Positions 22,930 to 34,952 are shown, numbered from the stretch's first letter. The stretch is 64,000 nt of DNA from Buxus sempervirens (GCA_947561395.2 OX387194.1:30638036-30702035), one strand, 5' to 3'. The notes: generated from the sequence alone by a model not told the origin. Translations and numbers: made by a program.

Positions 22930-25814
22930 ATGGCTTCCCTTTCACTATTGTCCTCCCTTCTGCTCCTCCTCTCTATGCACTCCGGTGCGCAAGCCGAAAC
23001 TAAAATCTGCAACCCTGATGCATTCCGGGTGATGGGAACCAATATGAATACATTACCCTTCTGTGACACCAAATTGCCATACAATGTCCGAGCCAAGGAC
23101 TTGGTGGACCGAATGAAACTTCAAGAGAAGGTTGCACAGCTCGGAAACCAAGCTGAAGGCGTGAAGCAATTGAACCTCCCCGGTTATCAGTGGTGGTCAG
23201 AGGCTCTTCATGGAGTGTCTGATGTCGGACCTGGCACCCGTTTCGACAATAATGTGCCCGCCGCAACCACCTTTCCTACAGTGATCCTCTCCTCAGCCTC
23301 ATTCAATGAGACATTGTGGAAAACAATAGGCCAGGTATAATAAAAATGTAGCTCAAAACACACACTAGGACTTAAACATTGCACAAGTACATATACCAGC
23401 AGTTACTCATCTCTAGCCATTTTTAAAGCTGTGAATTGCATCATATTCTAATAGACCTTTCATTATCTTTTGGGTCCTCATTTTGTTTTGGAGCAGGCTG
23501 TATCGGACGAGGCTCGAGCAATGCACAATTTGGGGTTAGCAGGATTAACATTTTGGAGCCCAACCATTAATGTAGTTAGGGATCCAAGGTGGGGAAGGAT
23601 TACAGAAACGCCGGGGGAGGACCCATTCCTTGTTGGGCGATACGCAGCTAACTATGTTAGGGGTTTACAGGACGTGCCAGGCTTTGAGAAGACTAAAGAT
23701 CTCAATACAAGGCCACTTAAGGTTGCAGCTTGTTGCAAGCACTATGCAGCTTATGATGTTGATAATTGGAAGGGAATCGATCGTTATCATTTCGACGCCA
23801 AGGTGACTGAAAGAGATATGGCTGAGACCTTTGTGTATCCATTTGAGATGTGTGTGAGAGAAGGCGACGTAGCCAGTGTTATGTGTTCATACAACCGAGT
23901 GAATGGCATACCAACATGTGCAGATCCAAGGCTATTGAATCAGACAATCAGAGGACGATGGAACCTTCACGGGTAAGTCTATTGCAAGTACAATGTACCG
24001 GCAAAAACTGGTTTTGATCCCCTTTGTTATACTTAATTTACATCAAATTAATGAATGACAATATTAATGCAGGTACATCGTCGCCGATTGTGACTCCATC
24101 CAAGTCATGGTAGAAGGACACAAGTACCTCAACGACACGCCAGCAGAGGCGGTTGCACAAACATTGAACGCCGGTAAGTTCAATACGTTTGGTGTACGTA
24201 GTAGTAGAACATTTACCTTCCCACCGTTGCAACAACGTTTAGCTTATAATTGTATCCCCTTCTTCACGTTTTCTGATGATCAGGACTTGATCTGGACTGT
24301 GGTAAGTACTATCCCGACCACGCCACGGCAGCAGTGAAGGAAGGGAAAGTGACCGAGACAGAGATTGATAGTTCATTGAAGAATCTATACATTGTCTTGA
24401 TGAGGCTTGGGTGGTTCGATGGCAACCCCGGCGGATTCTCCGGACTTGGAAAGAATGACATATGCTCTTCACCACACCTAGAGTTGGCGGCCGAAGCTGC
24501 AAGAGAAAGCATTGTCTTGCTCAAGAATGACAAAGACATCTTACCATTGAATTTCAATGGTAAACGGCCTAAGTTTGCCGTTGTCGGACCGCATGGCAAT
24601 GCCACCAGAGCTATGCTTGGGAGTTATACAAGTAAGTTCATGTTGGTAGATATATTTCATCCATTTGGACATCTAATTAGAACAAGAATACAAATAAAGA
24701 TAAATACACACAATTCTTCAAGTCTATGTAAATTGTTGTCCTCATTTCCAACTGGATATATTGGTTTTCATCTTCCCCAGTCAGGAGCGGTCTTGCCTGC
24801 CGCTATTCAACCCCAGTAGGAGCTCTTAGGGAGTATGGAGATGTGGTGTATGCACCCGGGTGCCTCGATGTGAAGTGTCAAACAAATAATAATTTCGGCC
24901 AAGCAATCCAGGCCACTGTTGGAGTGGATGCAACATTTGTGTTCGCCGGATTAGACCGCACAGTAGAGGATGAGAGCTTAGACAGGGTCGACCTCAACTT
25001 CCCTGGGTTTCAACAATCACTCATCACTCAAATCGCTAATGCATCCACCAGCCCTGTGATTCTTGTGATTCTCTCCGCCGGAGGCATTGACATCTCATTT
25101 GCCAAGGACAATCCTAAGATCTCAGCCATCCTTTGGGCCGGCTATCCTGGTGCTGAAGGTGGTGGCGCAATCGCTGATGTCATCTTCGGAAAGTATAGCC
25201 CAGGTGGTCGGCTTCCGATTACATGGTACCCGGCCGATTATGTGAACAAGCTTCCAATGACATCGATGCAACTCAGACCAGATCCTAAAGCGGGCTACCC
25301 TGGAAGGACCTACAGGTTCTATAATGGATCGACCGTCTACCCATTTGGGTATGGATTGAGTTACACCACCTTCACATACACCATTAAGTCTGCACCAAAA
25401 CTTGTTACATTCAATCTAGGGAAACTCCAAAAATGCAAACAAATAACAATGCTTGACGAGAGCCAGCCAGATTGCCCAGCCATTACAGTGCACGATTCAA
25501 GCTGCAGGGAAGTGGTGAAAGTTGCAGTAGAAGTGAGAAACACAGGAAAGAGAGATGGGGCGAATGCAGTGCTTCTGTACTCAGTCCCACCATCTAATGT
25601 CGCAGATGGACCGATCAAGCGGCTCATCGGTTTCAACCGAGTGTTCTTGAGGGCCGGACAAGCTCAAGTGGTGAAATTCAGACTAAATGCTTGCAAGAGC
25701 TTTAGCATTATTGACGCGGATGCTTACGAACTGTTACCTTCTGGAGAGCACTCGATCATCGTAGGAGATGGAAACAATCCAGCTTCTGCCCAGATATCTT
25801 TCAGATTTCAATAG
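22930..25814 (+). CDS. Beta-D-xylosidase-like glycoside hydrolase family 3 (BXL-like)
   Basis: A secreted cell-wall enzyme that would release xylose (or arabinose in bifunctional members) from xylan and arabinoxylan. Exons inferred from GT-AG sites: 22930-23334, 23497-23972, 24073-24173, 24284-24631 and 24781-25814. They sum to 2,364 nt, an unbroken 787-residue protein, close to the usual 770-780 of plant BXL proteins. Residues 1-24 are a signal peptide (leucine-rich core, cut near AQA). The GH3 N-terminal barrel has [34 protein letters not shown] and CSYNRVNG. Asp299 in YIVADCDS is the likely nucleophile, and Glu506 in TVEDESLDR the likely acid/base. The GH3 C-terminal domain ([19 protein letters not shown]) and a fibronectin-III-like domain (about 690-780) follow. 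Most family members have SDC where this has ADC. The ATG at 22930 starts the signal peptide; the upstream in-frame extension is not used. The exact BXL subgroup is uncertain. Confidence 0.95.
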
Positions 25815-26075
25815 TACAAGGAAATGAGGTTCCACATTAATGATGAATCGGTGGCAATTGCCAGTATGTAATCCAAAGCTTTTTTGTGGATAAAGCATGT
25901 CTTTCTTTTTAATTTTTAAATGAATATTTGCATTCACTGCCCAAAAAATGAAAAAGTGGCCAGAAAAAGCCGATAAAAAGTGGAAAATCGTCGGTAACTT
26001 AGGTAATGGCGCTTTGTCTAAACGCCATTAACTCCAGTGTTGCAATTAAAATTAATAACTATCATGAACACTTAA

Positions 26076-26990
26076 GGCACTGTTTGCTTTGATATAAAAT
26101 CTAATGCAAAAAATGTTTTCAGGGTAAAATGGGGTTTTCCAAGTGTTTGTTTCCATGTAAAACACAATGTTGTGTAAAACTGTTTTCCTAAAAATTAGCT
26201 ATTTTCTGGAAAATGACATACCTTTGAATAACCCGTGTGCTTATACGCAATTGGGTGTTGTCCTTTGCGCAACACCAGGAGATCAGAAACCTACTACCCA
26301 TATGGGGAAAACCAGATGAAGAAAGTCAGACCCAGATGGGATTTCTACTGGTAATTAGTCTTCGTTTCTATCCTTTTGGAGATGGTGGCATGACAGAAAA
26401 GCACATCTTTATTAATTTGTAGAAGCTCAAATCCCATATCTCTATCCATGCTCGTGATACTCCAAAAGATGGGATCAAGTTGTGTTTTCAGTAAGTAGGA
26501 TTGAAAGCTTTTAAAGACCTTGTTGCAAAAAATCATTGCTGGATTTGGATGTAGCGTTTAGCTTTGGTTTATTTTAAATATCAATTCAGGATTGTTCTTC
26601 TTTATCTGCATGGAGGAAGGAATGTGTATATATCAACTTATTTCAGATTTGGTAACCCTTGGCTTTTGTTCATAGTCTTATTAGAAAAAGAAAAAGGGTC
26701 TCTCTACTCATAAGCTGGTCTAATATTTAAGGAGATAGAAACAACTCCATTAAAGAGGATCAGACAAAGTATTCTTCTCAGTGGTACAAATTGGCCCTTC
26801 AAAAGCGTATCTGCTTTGTCACTGATTATTTTCGTTGATTATTTTTCTTGTTCCAAACATAGGAAAATGAAAAAAAATCTCACTTTCAAGTCTATTGTCC
26901 AATGTCTATCCAAACATAAGAAAATGAAAACATTTTCTGATGTCAAATGTTTTACATAGAAAAGCATTTTACATCAAAACAAATGGAGCC
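26076..26990. mobile_element. Probable non-autonomous DNA transposon with imperfect terminal inverted repeats
   Basis: The left end GGCACTGTTTGCTTTGATAT matches, as an imperfect inverted repeat, the right end. The right end read on the minus strand is GGCTCCATTTGTTTTGATGT, and both are followed by AAAATGTTTT-type sequence. Length is about 915 bp with no transposase frame. The flanking bases do not give a clean target duplication, so the superfamily (hAT- or PIF-like) is undecided. Confidence 0.55.
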
Positions 26991-27017
26991 AAATCAAAAT
27001 GTTTCTAGTGAACCATA

Positions 27018-29245
27018 TGTAACGCCCCAAATCCAGGTTTATTTAAAAACAATAACCAGAACCTAGTACGTTAGAATAATGGCCAAAAACAACTAATTCC
27101 AGGCTTAAACAATTTCAATAATTATAATCAGAGTGCGGAATTTAAAGACATTTCCTCAAAGAAGCGTGGAATAATAAAACAATAATCATCCAATATTAAA
27201 CCATCAATCAAAGTCTGGTTTCGAGTCAACTAAAATAAATTAATCAACATCAACCAAAGTCATCTAAATAAATAATTCAAATATCTCTCAAACCACTATA
27301 TCAAAACTCAATGTATTCTCCCTAGACCTACACAGTAATAAAATAGTCGTCTTCCTGATAGTCAATATAATCCCCTGTAGTGTCTACCTCTGCGATGTCC
27401 TCTCCAGGAATATCTGAAAACAAAACCGATAAAACGATAATGTGAGAAACAACATCTCAGTAAGTAATTATGCAAATAGTTGGTAATAATAAAATATGCA
27501 ATGTTTAATGAGGTTAGTCACAAAACAAAAATACAGAATAATAATAATTAAATGAAACTTTAACAAACAAAAGCAATTCAACCTCATGGGACTCATGATA
27601 TAGAAAACCAGAGAAAGAGAATAGACATGTGCCAATATGCTACCTAACCGAATTACAGGTGGACTAGACGACCATACAGACTGGCTATTCGACACCCAAC
27701 GGAAGAACCCAACCGACAACCGGAATGAGTTAGCATGTACGGTCCAACCTATCTAGGAGTGGGTAACATAGCAATCGACCTATACAGGAGCGGTACCATC
27801 CTCGAGATGATGGAATGCCTATGACACAGAATTCAAACCACATTAGAAGACTTTTCACTTACTAGCTATTCTATGGATCCATGCAATTGCTAAACCCACT
27901 CAACAGTGGAAAACCAAACCAAGGAATGGACATATTTCCCAATAACACCCACACACGCGGAAACACAACTGTATCAATAACCAAACCCGCAACTGCGGAA
28001 TAAACAAACCAGGCAACTGTCTTGTCACAACTGTGACCCAAAACCCCACACAAGTGGCACCAAGTCATATGTCCAAACTCCATATTTCAACGTGCAACAA
28101 TGTCCCAGATGTGTATCGAATCCTTCGATGCACAAAATACACTCAAATAACCCAAATACAGGTGTATGAATTCTTAAAATCAAGTTTTGTTAAAAAGAGA
28201 ATTGTTTGGAACAATGGTTCTAAGTTAAAAAGCCTCTTTGGTAAAATATACCCAAAATCTTTATAAAATTAATTTTAAATATCCATTAGTGCAAACTATC
28301 TCTAAATACTCTAAACTTAATGGTACATAGATTTAAATTGAATAAAAACAATTTCATGGTGAAAAACTAGGCTAGTTGGGAGCTTTAGAAAAATCTGACA
28401 GATAGTCGCTCGAGCAACAATTGGGTGCTCGAGCGGGCTGTGTAAATCAAGCGATTTCAGGGTTGGTCACTCGAGAGGTCATTTGAGCGACGCTTCGGGT
28501 GTTCGTTGTTCTGAGTTTTGATCACTTTTGGGTTTCTGAAAATTAAAAAGCATAGGCGTGGCACCTTTGATATCGCTTGAGCAGTATCGAGCACCCGCGA
28601 ACTGCTCTCAAGACCCATATGGGCGCTTGAGCGGCAGTTCGAGCGACCTGTCGCAAGACACACATTCTGAATTTTTTCGAAAAGTTGCGTAAATCATTCA
28701 AAATTCGAAAAATTAAATTCTATAGAGTCAAATCCATACTAAACCATTCAGGAATACATTATAAACATGTTAGAACAATTTTTGAGCAATTAAAACACAA
28801 TATAATACACAAATGAACAATCAAACATGAGATTAAACACTATCCTCAAATAAACATGAAAATCTGTTTATGAAAATTTAAAAGGGACTACTTACCTCAT
28901 TTTGGGGCTTAAGTCTTCTCTAAAAGCAATGCAAAATCACCCCAAAGGATGTCCACACGAAACCAAATCTCCTTTATCTTGTCTAGATCAAACAAGTCAC
29001 TTTAAGAACTCATGATCATGTTTAAACTCCCAAAAACAGAAACTTTCTTCTAGCTTATTTCTTACCTGAAATCCTAGATGAAAATCCTCTCCTTCTCCTT
29101 CTGAAAAGTCTGCTCCAAAGGTTGCTTAGGATTAGGGTTTAATCACACCAAAGATGAGAAGAAGAATAGAGTAGAAGGTTGGTATGGGCGGTTGTTCACT
29201 TGGTTTTGGACATGAACAATCGCTTGCATGCTTAGGTTATTTAGA
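27018..29245 (-). mobile_element. LTR-A, Ty3/gypsy-like LTR, interrupted by LTR-B
   Basis: Starts TGTAACGCCCC on the plus strand (its 3' end) and is closely related to LTR-C. It carries a short acidic frame on the minus strand (27328-27413) ending DYFITV, an acceptor-like CAG (27414-27416), the hairpin site (27444-27458), the TATGGATCCAT palindrome (27872-27882), the CTCGAGC cassette (28395-28650) and a donor-like GAG/GTAAGTAG (28894). LTR-B begins at 29246. The remaining few hundred bases of LTR-A are not found farther right. Fossil, incomplete. Confidence 0.8.
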
Positions 29246-32200
29246 TGTAAAATCCCAGATTTTTAGTAATTAAGTAATTAAATAAAATAAATATATATAA
29301 ATTGAAATGTTATTATTTTATTGCAGAGAATGAGATTTTTTATCAATCCGGAGAATTGCAAGGTGAATCAAGAATTTGGAGAATTAAATTCCAGATGAGA
29401 TTACATTTTGGTATTATTATTATTATTATTGTTATTGTTAATGTTAATTTCTTTAGAATATTCATTAAGCTTTATAAAGATAAAATAATATGAACCATGT
29501 TTAAGGCTTGGTCGAACCCAAGCATATTAGCATGTAGACGGCTAGGTGATTGGGATTTAATCTCATAGCTTAAGAGGAAATCTATATAAGGAAGGAGATA
29601 TTAGGATAAATACTTTTGCTTGGTCGAAATCTAAGAAAAAAATTTAGAAAGTGTTGTTGTTGATGGAAAGAGGAGAAAAGGGAGAAAGGTGTGGCTGCAG
29701 ACTTCTCTTCTCCATTGGGGTTTCTCAAGAGTGTTGATCCTTTTACTGTTTGGTCAATCATATCAAATAGATAAGAGGGAGAGATATTTCGTTTCGATGT
29801 GAGGTATGTAAAATGTATAAACTCTTGGTTTATATTTTGTATGCATAGTTTAGTTTGTTGAAAGGTTCTAAGATTATATTCGTATTGATCTAGAAAAGAT
29901 AAAGTTGTTGTTTTCATTGGGATTGCAAGAGGGTGATATTTGGTCTTTCGATGGAGATTTGAATTGAGAAGCAAGGCAAGTAGCCCCTTACAACTTGCAT
30001 AAAATCAGAATTTCGGATTTCACCGAATACATGTTTATACGTATAGTTTTATTGGATTTTAGTTGATAAGCATGGTGTTTCAATGGTTTGATGATTTTAG
30101 ATTGATTTGTTATGTTTGGAAGATGCTATTGGATGTATTAGAACTGGTTTGAAGTGTTGAGAGCATGATCTATAGCTTTAGTTTTAAATTTCCAAAAGTT
30201 TAGAAAATCTGAAATTTTAGAGAATTTGTATGGCCGCCAAAGATTTTGCTTGAGCACCAAATCAAGCGCCCTTTTGTATGTTAAGGCCACTTGATACAAA
30301 TCGAACTTTCAATCAGGTGTCCCACCTGTGTATAAATTTCAATTTTTAAAACCCGAGAGTAATGTTTGCTCATTTGTTCTTGTACTCGAGGTGGAGCTCC
30401 AACGCTATATATAGCGCTCAAATGTTCTTAAACCTAGACTTCATCACCAATTTGTCACTTGAGCACGACAGCAAGCACCATTTTCTTTGATTTACCTGCT
30501 ATTGACACTTGACTTGACGCCCTACCTAGTGTAACGCCCCAGATCTAAGTTTATTTAAACACATAAACCCAAATCTGGTTCGTTAGGGAAAATGGCCCAA
30601 AACTATTATTCCAGATTTAAACAATTTCATTTATTATATCAGAATGCGGAAATAAAAACATCTTTCAAGAAGCGCGGAATTAAACCACCAAAATATCCAT
30701 TAATATATCATCGATATAGTCTGGAAAGGTTCAACTAAATAAAATAAATAACATCCACAAGGGTATGGAATAAAGATACTAATAATCCTTCAAATGACAT
30801 CAAAATCCTCAAATAAAATACTAAAGTTAATTCCTAAAAAAATAAATCTAAATAGCTCTCCATGTCCTCTTGGACCTACACAAGAATGAAATAGTCTTCT
30901 TCCTGGTAATTACAATAATCCCCCAGAGTCTCTACCCCAGCAACGTCCTCTCCAGGAATATCTGAAAACAAAACCGATAAAACAATAATGTGAGAAACAA
31001 CATCTCAGTAAACAGTCATGCAAATAGTTGACCACAATAAAATATGCAACGCTTAATCCGAATAATCACAATAAGATTCAAGACAACAATGAAACACAAT
31101 TTATCTACCTCATTTGACTCATGAAATAGTATACCAGAAAAAGAGAGTAGACATGTGCCAATGTGCTACCTAACCGAATTACGATGGACCAGCCGCCCTG
31201 CAGTCTGGCTATTCAACACCAACAGAAGAACACAACCATGAGTTAGCATGTACGGCCCAACCAATCCAGGAGTAGGTAACATAGCGATCGACCAATCTAG
31301 GAGCAGTACCATCCTCGAGATGATGGAATGCCTCAGACACAGAATTCAAACCCCTCTAATACAAATTTCACTTACTAGCTATTTTATGGATCCATATAAC
31401 TGCTAAGCCCACTCAACAGTGAGAAAAACCAATTAGGGTAATGGACATACTTCTCAATAACACCCACCAAATACAGAACCATATATGTATAACCAAATCT
31501 GCTTATGCGGGAAACAATAAATCAGGCACCAACCTTGCACACCAGTGACCCAAAACCAAAACAGAATGCACCAAGTCATATGTCCAAAACTCCAGGTTTC
31601 AACGGGTCAATATGTCCTGAATGTGTATCGACTCCATCGATGCACAAAATACCTTCATATCACCCAAATACAGGTGTATGAACTCACAAACCCAACCTTA
31701 GTTAAAAGTAAAATCTTTTGGAACAATGGAATCAAGTAAAAGTGCCTCTTTAGAAACATCTACCCAAAATCTTTATAAAATGAATTTTAAACATCCGCCA
31801 GTGCAAACACTTCCCAAATACCCCAATCTTGATGGTATATAGGTTAAATTTAGATAAAAACACTTTCGTGGTGAAAAACTAGGTTGAAAAGTAAATTTCC
31901 AAAATTTGACAAACGGGTCACTCGAGCAGCCAAGGGCGCTCGATCGGCCTTACAAAATAGGTTGTTTCAGGGGAGGTCACTCAATAGGTCACTCGAGCGA
32001 CTGTTCAATCTAGATAAAATTGCTCTCGGGTTTTGAATATATACATAGGACACTCGAGCGACTGCTCAAGCGGCCTGATACGTGAAAATTCCGTAACTTT
32101 GCGAAATTCAACAAAAATTCAACAACTCAATATTCAATGCATCAAAACCATTCTAAATCATTCTAAAACACTTATAAACATACTAGAACAATTTCCCACA

Positions 32201-32601
32201 ATTAAATCATCATAAATGTCAAAAACAACGCATCAAATCACCGAATAACCATGTATATCGTCTAAACATGAATTGTATTTTTATGCAAGCGTCAAGGGAC
32301 TACTTACCTGGCTTTAGGAACTTAAATCTTCTCTAAAACCAACGAAATATCACCACAAATATGCTCCAACAATCTCACAAGTATTGATCTCGTTTGGGTT
32401 AAGAAAAATCATGTTTTTAGAATCTAACAACACATTTATCTCTCCAAAAACAACGCTTTCCCTCGACTTGCTCTTACCTAAGTTTTACTGCACAAAAATC
32501 TCCTTCTTCCTTCTTTAAAACTGCACCAGCAAGTGCTTGAATATCAGGGTTTGATCACAAAGAAGCAACAAGAAGAATAGAGGGAAAGAGATGGAACACG
32601 C

Positions 32602-34948
32602 TGTAAAACCCCGAATTTTACTTAAATAATAAATTAAATTAGTAAATAATATTACTGAGGGTTATGATTGATGGGAATATTTTATTCTTGTAGGGGGTGA
32701 TCAGTTTAGTGAAGATCCAGAATTAGACGCAGATCTGACCGTCCGATCTTGAGATATCGAGGTACGTATTTTAATTGGGCGAGGTGTATGGGAGAGTTTG
32801 CATGGGAGATGCATGGGATCAGGGAGTATATATATGTATTAAATAACCTAATCGTATTCTCGCTCGTATTATTCAGCCGCAAACGACGAGAGTTGAAACG
32901 ACCGAGAAGAGAAGAAAGAGAAGGAAGGGGGAAGACCAAGGGAACTTGCTCAGAGCCTTGCCTTGCAACTGAGGAGAGGTTTGGGGGTTTGCTGTTCAGA
33001 AGAGAAGAGGAGAAACGCGTATACGAGGTAGGTGACACCGTTTTGGTTTTGAGTTTGGATTTTTCCTTGGTTAATCGCAAATGCATGTTTCTATGATATG
33101 TAATGTTGTATTTAGTTAGCTAAGCATGCTAGAAATACACTAGAATGAGTTTAGACGAGAAAAATCGTGATTTAGAACTATTTCTGCTCGATTTCGCACG
33201 ACCGCCGACCTCGACTGTGCTCGGCACTCGTCGGCGATCTTCGGCACTGGTTAAATAAAATTAGGGCGCCGTAGACCGCGAGAAGACGGACCGCGGGCGC
33301 TCGAAAATACACGACCGCTGACCTGGGACCGCCAGGGCGATCCTGAGCGATCCTAGGCGCTCTCAACAGAATTTCCAATTTTTCTTAATTTCGAACCTAA
33401 TTCAATTCTAAACTATTTTTAGACAATTTTAATGATTAATTAAGGTGCTTTAAGACCAAAATAAACTACCTAAACCCCTGTTTTACAGAAAAACAAATTA
33501 GGGAGATATTTAGGACAATAGTTGCCAAGTTTTGAAGGTAAATGAGAAACGTGATTTTGGAAAAGCCTAACTACCATTTGACTATCTAAATACCTCTAAA
33601 TGACATTATAAATCAGAATACCTTCTAAAGAGAATACTGAATTCAGATGAACAAATATTGAAGTAAATGTACAGATATAACCATTATATGCCGCTAGGCA
33701 CCAACCCTTATAGAATATGACACTTTAGGGAAGTTTTGGAGTCTAGTGGGCATAGCTGGTTGTGGATCCATAGTCGTAGCTAGATAGCTGAGGGATATGT
33801 CATTTGGGTTGAATTACTCCTATATGCGACGCGCTTCCTTTGCAAGTTAGTTTGTCTGGGAAGGTCCTATGTCTGGAGGGACACCCCGGTGAGCCGCTGG
33901 TGATTCCCTGTACATGTGGATAAGCAACCACCTCCATGTATTGATTCTGGTGCTGCATGCTGGTGGTACATGCCAACTTTGATGGGTACGTGTGCAATAA
34001 GTCGGTGACTACGGCTCTTGTCTAAGCTGCACTGCATGGGGCTTGAGTATCATTAGTAGCATCGCTCCTAAGTCGCACGGTGGTATAGCAATTGGTTGAG
34101 AATCATCTCAAAAGGTTTATCTAACTTTGTGGGTCCTACAATGACCCTGAAATCATAAAACTTGTTATTATTGTGGTACATGCGGAAGGCATGTGTTTGG
34201 GATATTGGTTGGATGTGACTGTTTAGTACATCCTGGCAATGTATAAATTATGTTACTGATTTGACTATGGTATTTTCATATTAAACTTGCTGGAATTCAT
34301 CTCTAGAACTGTTTAGTATATTGTTTTGTATTTACGAATGATACGAATGATTATACGAGCCTGATTAATCGATGTGACTTATTCGTGCATGAACTGCTAC
34401 TTTCCGTATATTAACTGTTTAATCATGCATGTGTCACCTACTGGGATATTCGTATCTCACCCTACTGTTATTCCATTTTTTCAGCTGATACGCGAGAGGG
34501 GGATCTCTTAGACTTCCAGGGAGAGATAGCTGAGTATTCTCCAGAGGATTACTATTATCCCGATCTGATCTGAGGTGGATTGATGTTATAGACTTAGCAT
34601 TTTTAATTGGTTTATTATCATTAATTGGATTTGATGTATGAGAGAGACCAGAGAGAGTTAGTAACCAGTTCATTCTACCAGACTTTGATACTATTGATTG
34701 ATGGTCAAGCTTCATGCTTGTTTGATGATTTTAATCTACACTTCCGCACATACTTGTTTCCGCAACTTTGATGGATTAATATATGGATTGGATTTACTTT
34801 CTTTGGTCTGGTATGTTATTGATGTTGTGATTCATATGGGCCAGTAACACCTCGGATTTGGTTGTTGAACTAAATTCGGGTTGTTACAGTAGCGAACCGG
34901 GTTCGGGTCAGGTGCCGGTTTGGACTGACCCGGGTTCGGGGCGTTACA
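32602..34948 (+). repeat. 5' LTR of the complete chromovirus
   Basis: Begins TGTAAAACCCC and ends GGGGCGTTACA. Order inside: TATATATA box-like stretch (about 32827), donor-like GAG/GTAGGTG at 33028, CpG-rich GCTCG/GGCGATC segment (33180-33370), GGATCCATA (33764-33772), hairpin (34443-34458), acceptor CAG (34482-34484), and short acidic frame (34485-34573). Confidence 0.97.
34443..34458 (+). promoter_or_regulatory. Shared LTR hairpin GGGATA-TTCG-TATCTC
   Basis: A six-pair stem (one G-U pair) closed by a TTCG loop, 24 nt before a polypyrimidine-CAG. Equivalent sites occur at 239-254, 41590-41605, 51448-51462 and 59877-59890 on the plus strand. On the minus strand they occur at 12538-12553, 18542-18557, 27444-27458, 30992-31006, 43188-43203, 44729-44742, 61303-61316 and 63727-63741. 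The stem sequence varies, but pairing is mostly kept. Its 3' arm contains CTCAC/CTCAT, a branch-site-like sequence. Confidence 0.6.
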
Positions 34949-34952
34949 GAGA

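Noticed and set aside
25930-26040. CACTA terminus (CACTGCCCAAAAAATG) after the beta-xylosidase gene
   Set aside because: Only a loose match to CACTA ends, with a single GGTAATGGCG...CGCCATTAAC inverted motif and no partner end.
34080-34110. tRNA-like sequence (GGTGGTATAGCAATTGGTTGAGAATC) in the 5' LTR of the complete element
   Set aside because: It resembles a D-arm and A-box, but no acceptor stem, anticodon arm or B-box follows at the right spacing, and it is part of the LTR in both copies.
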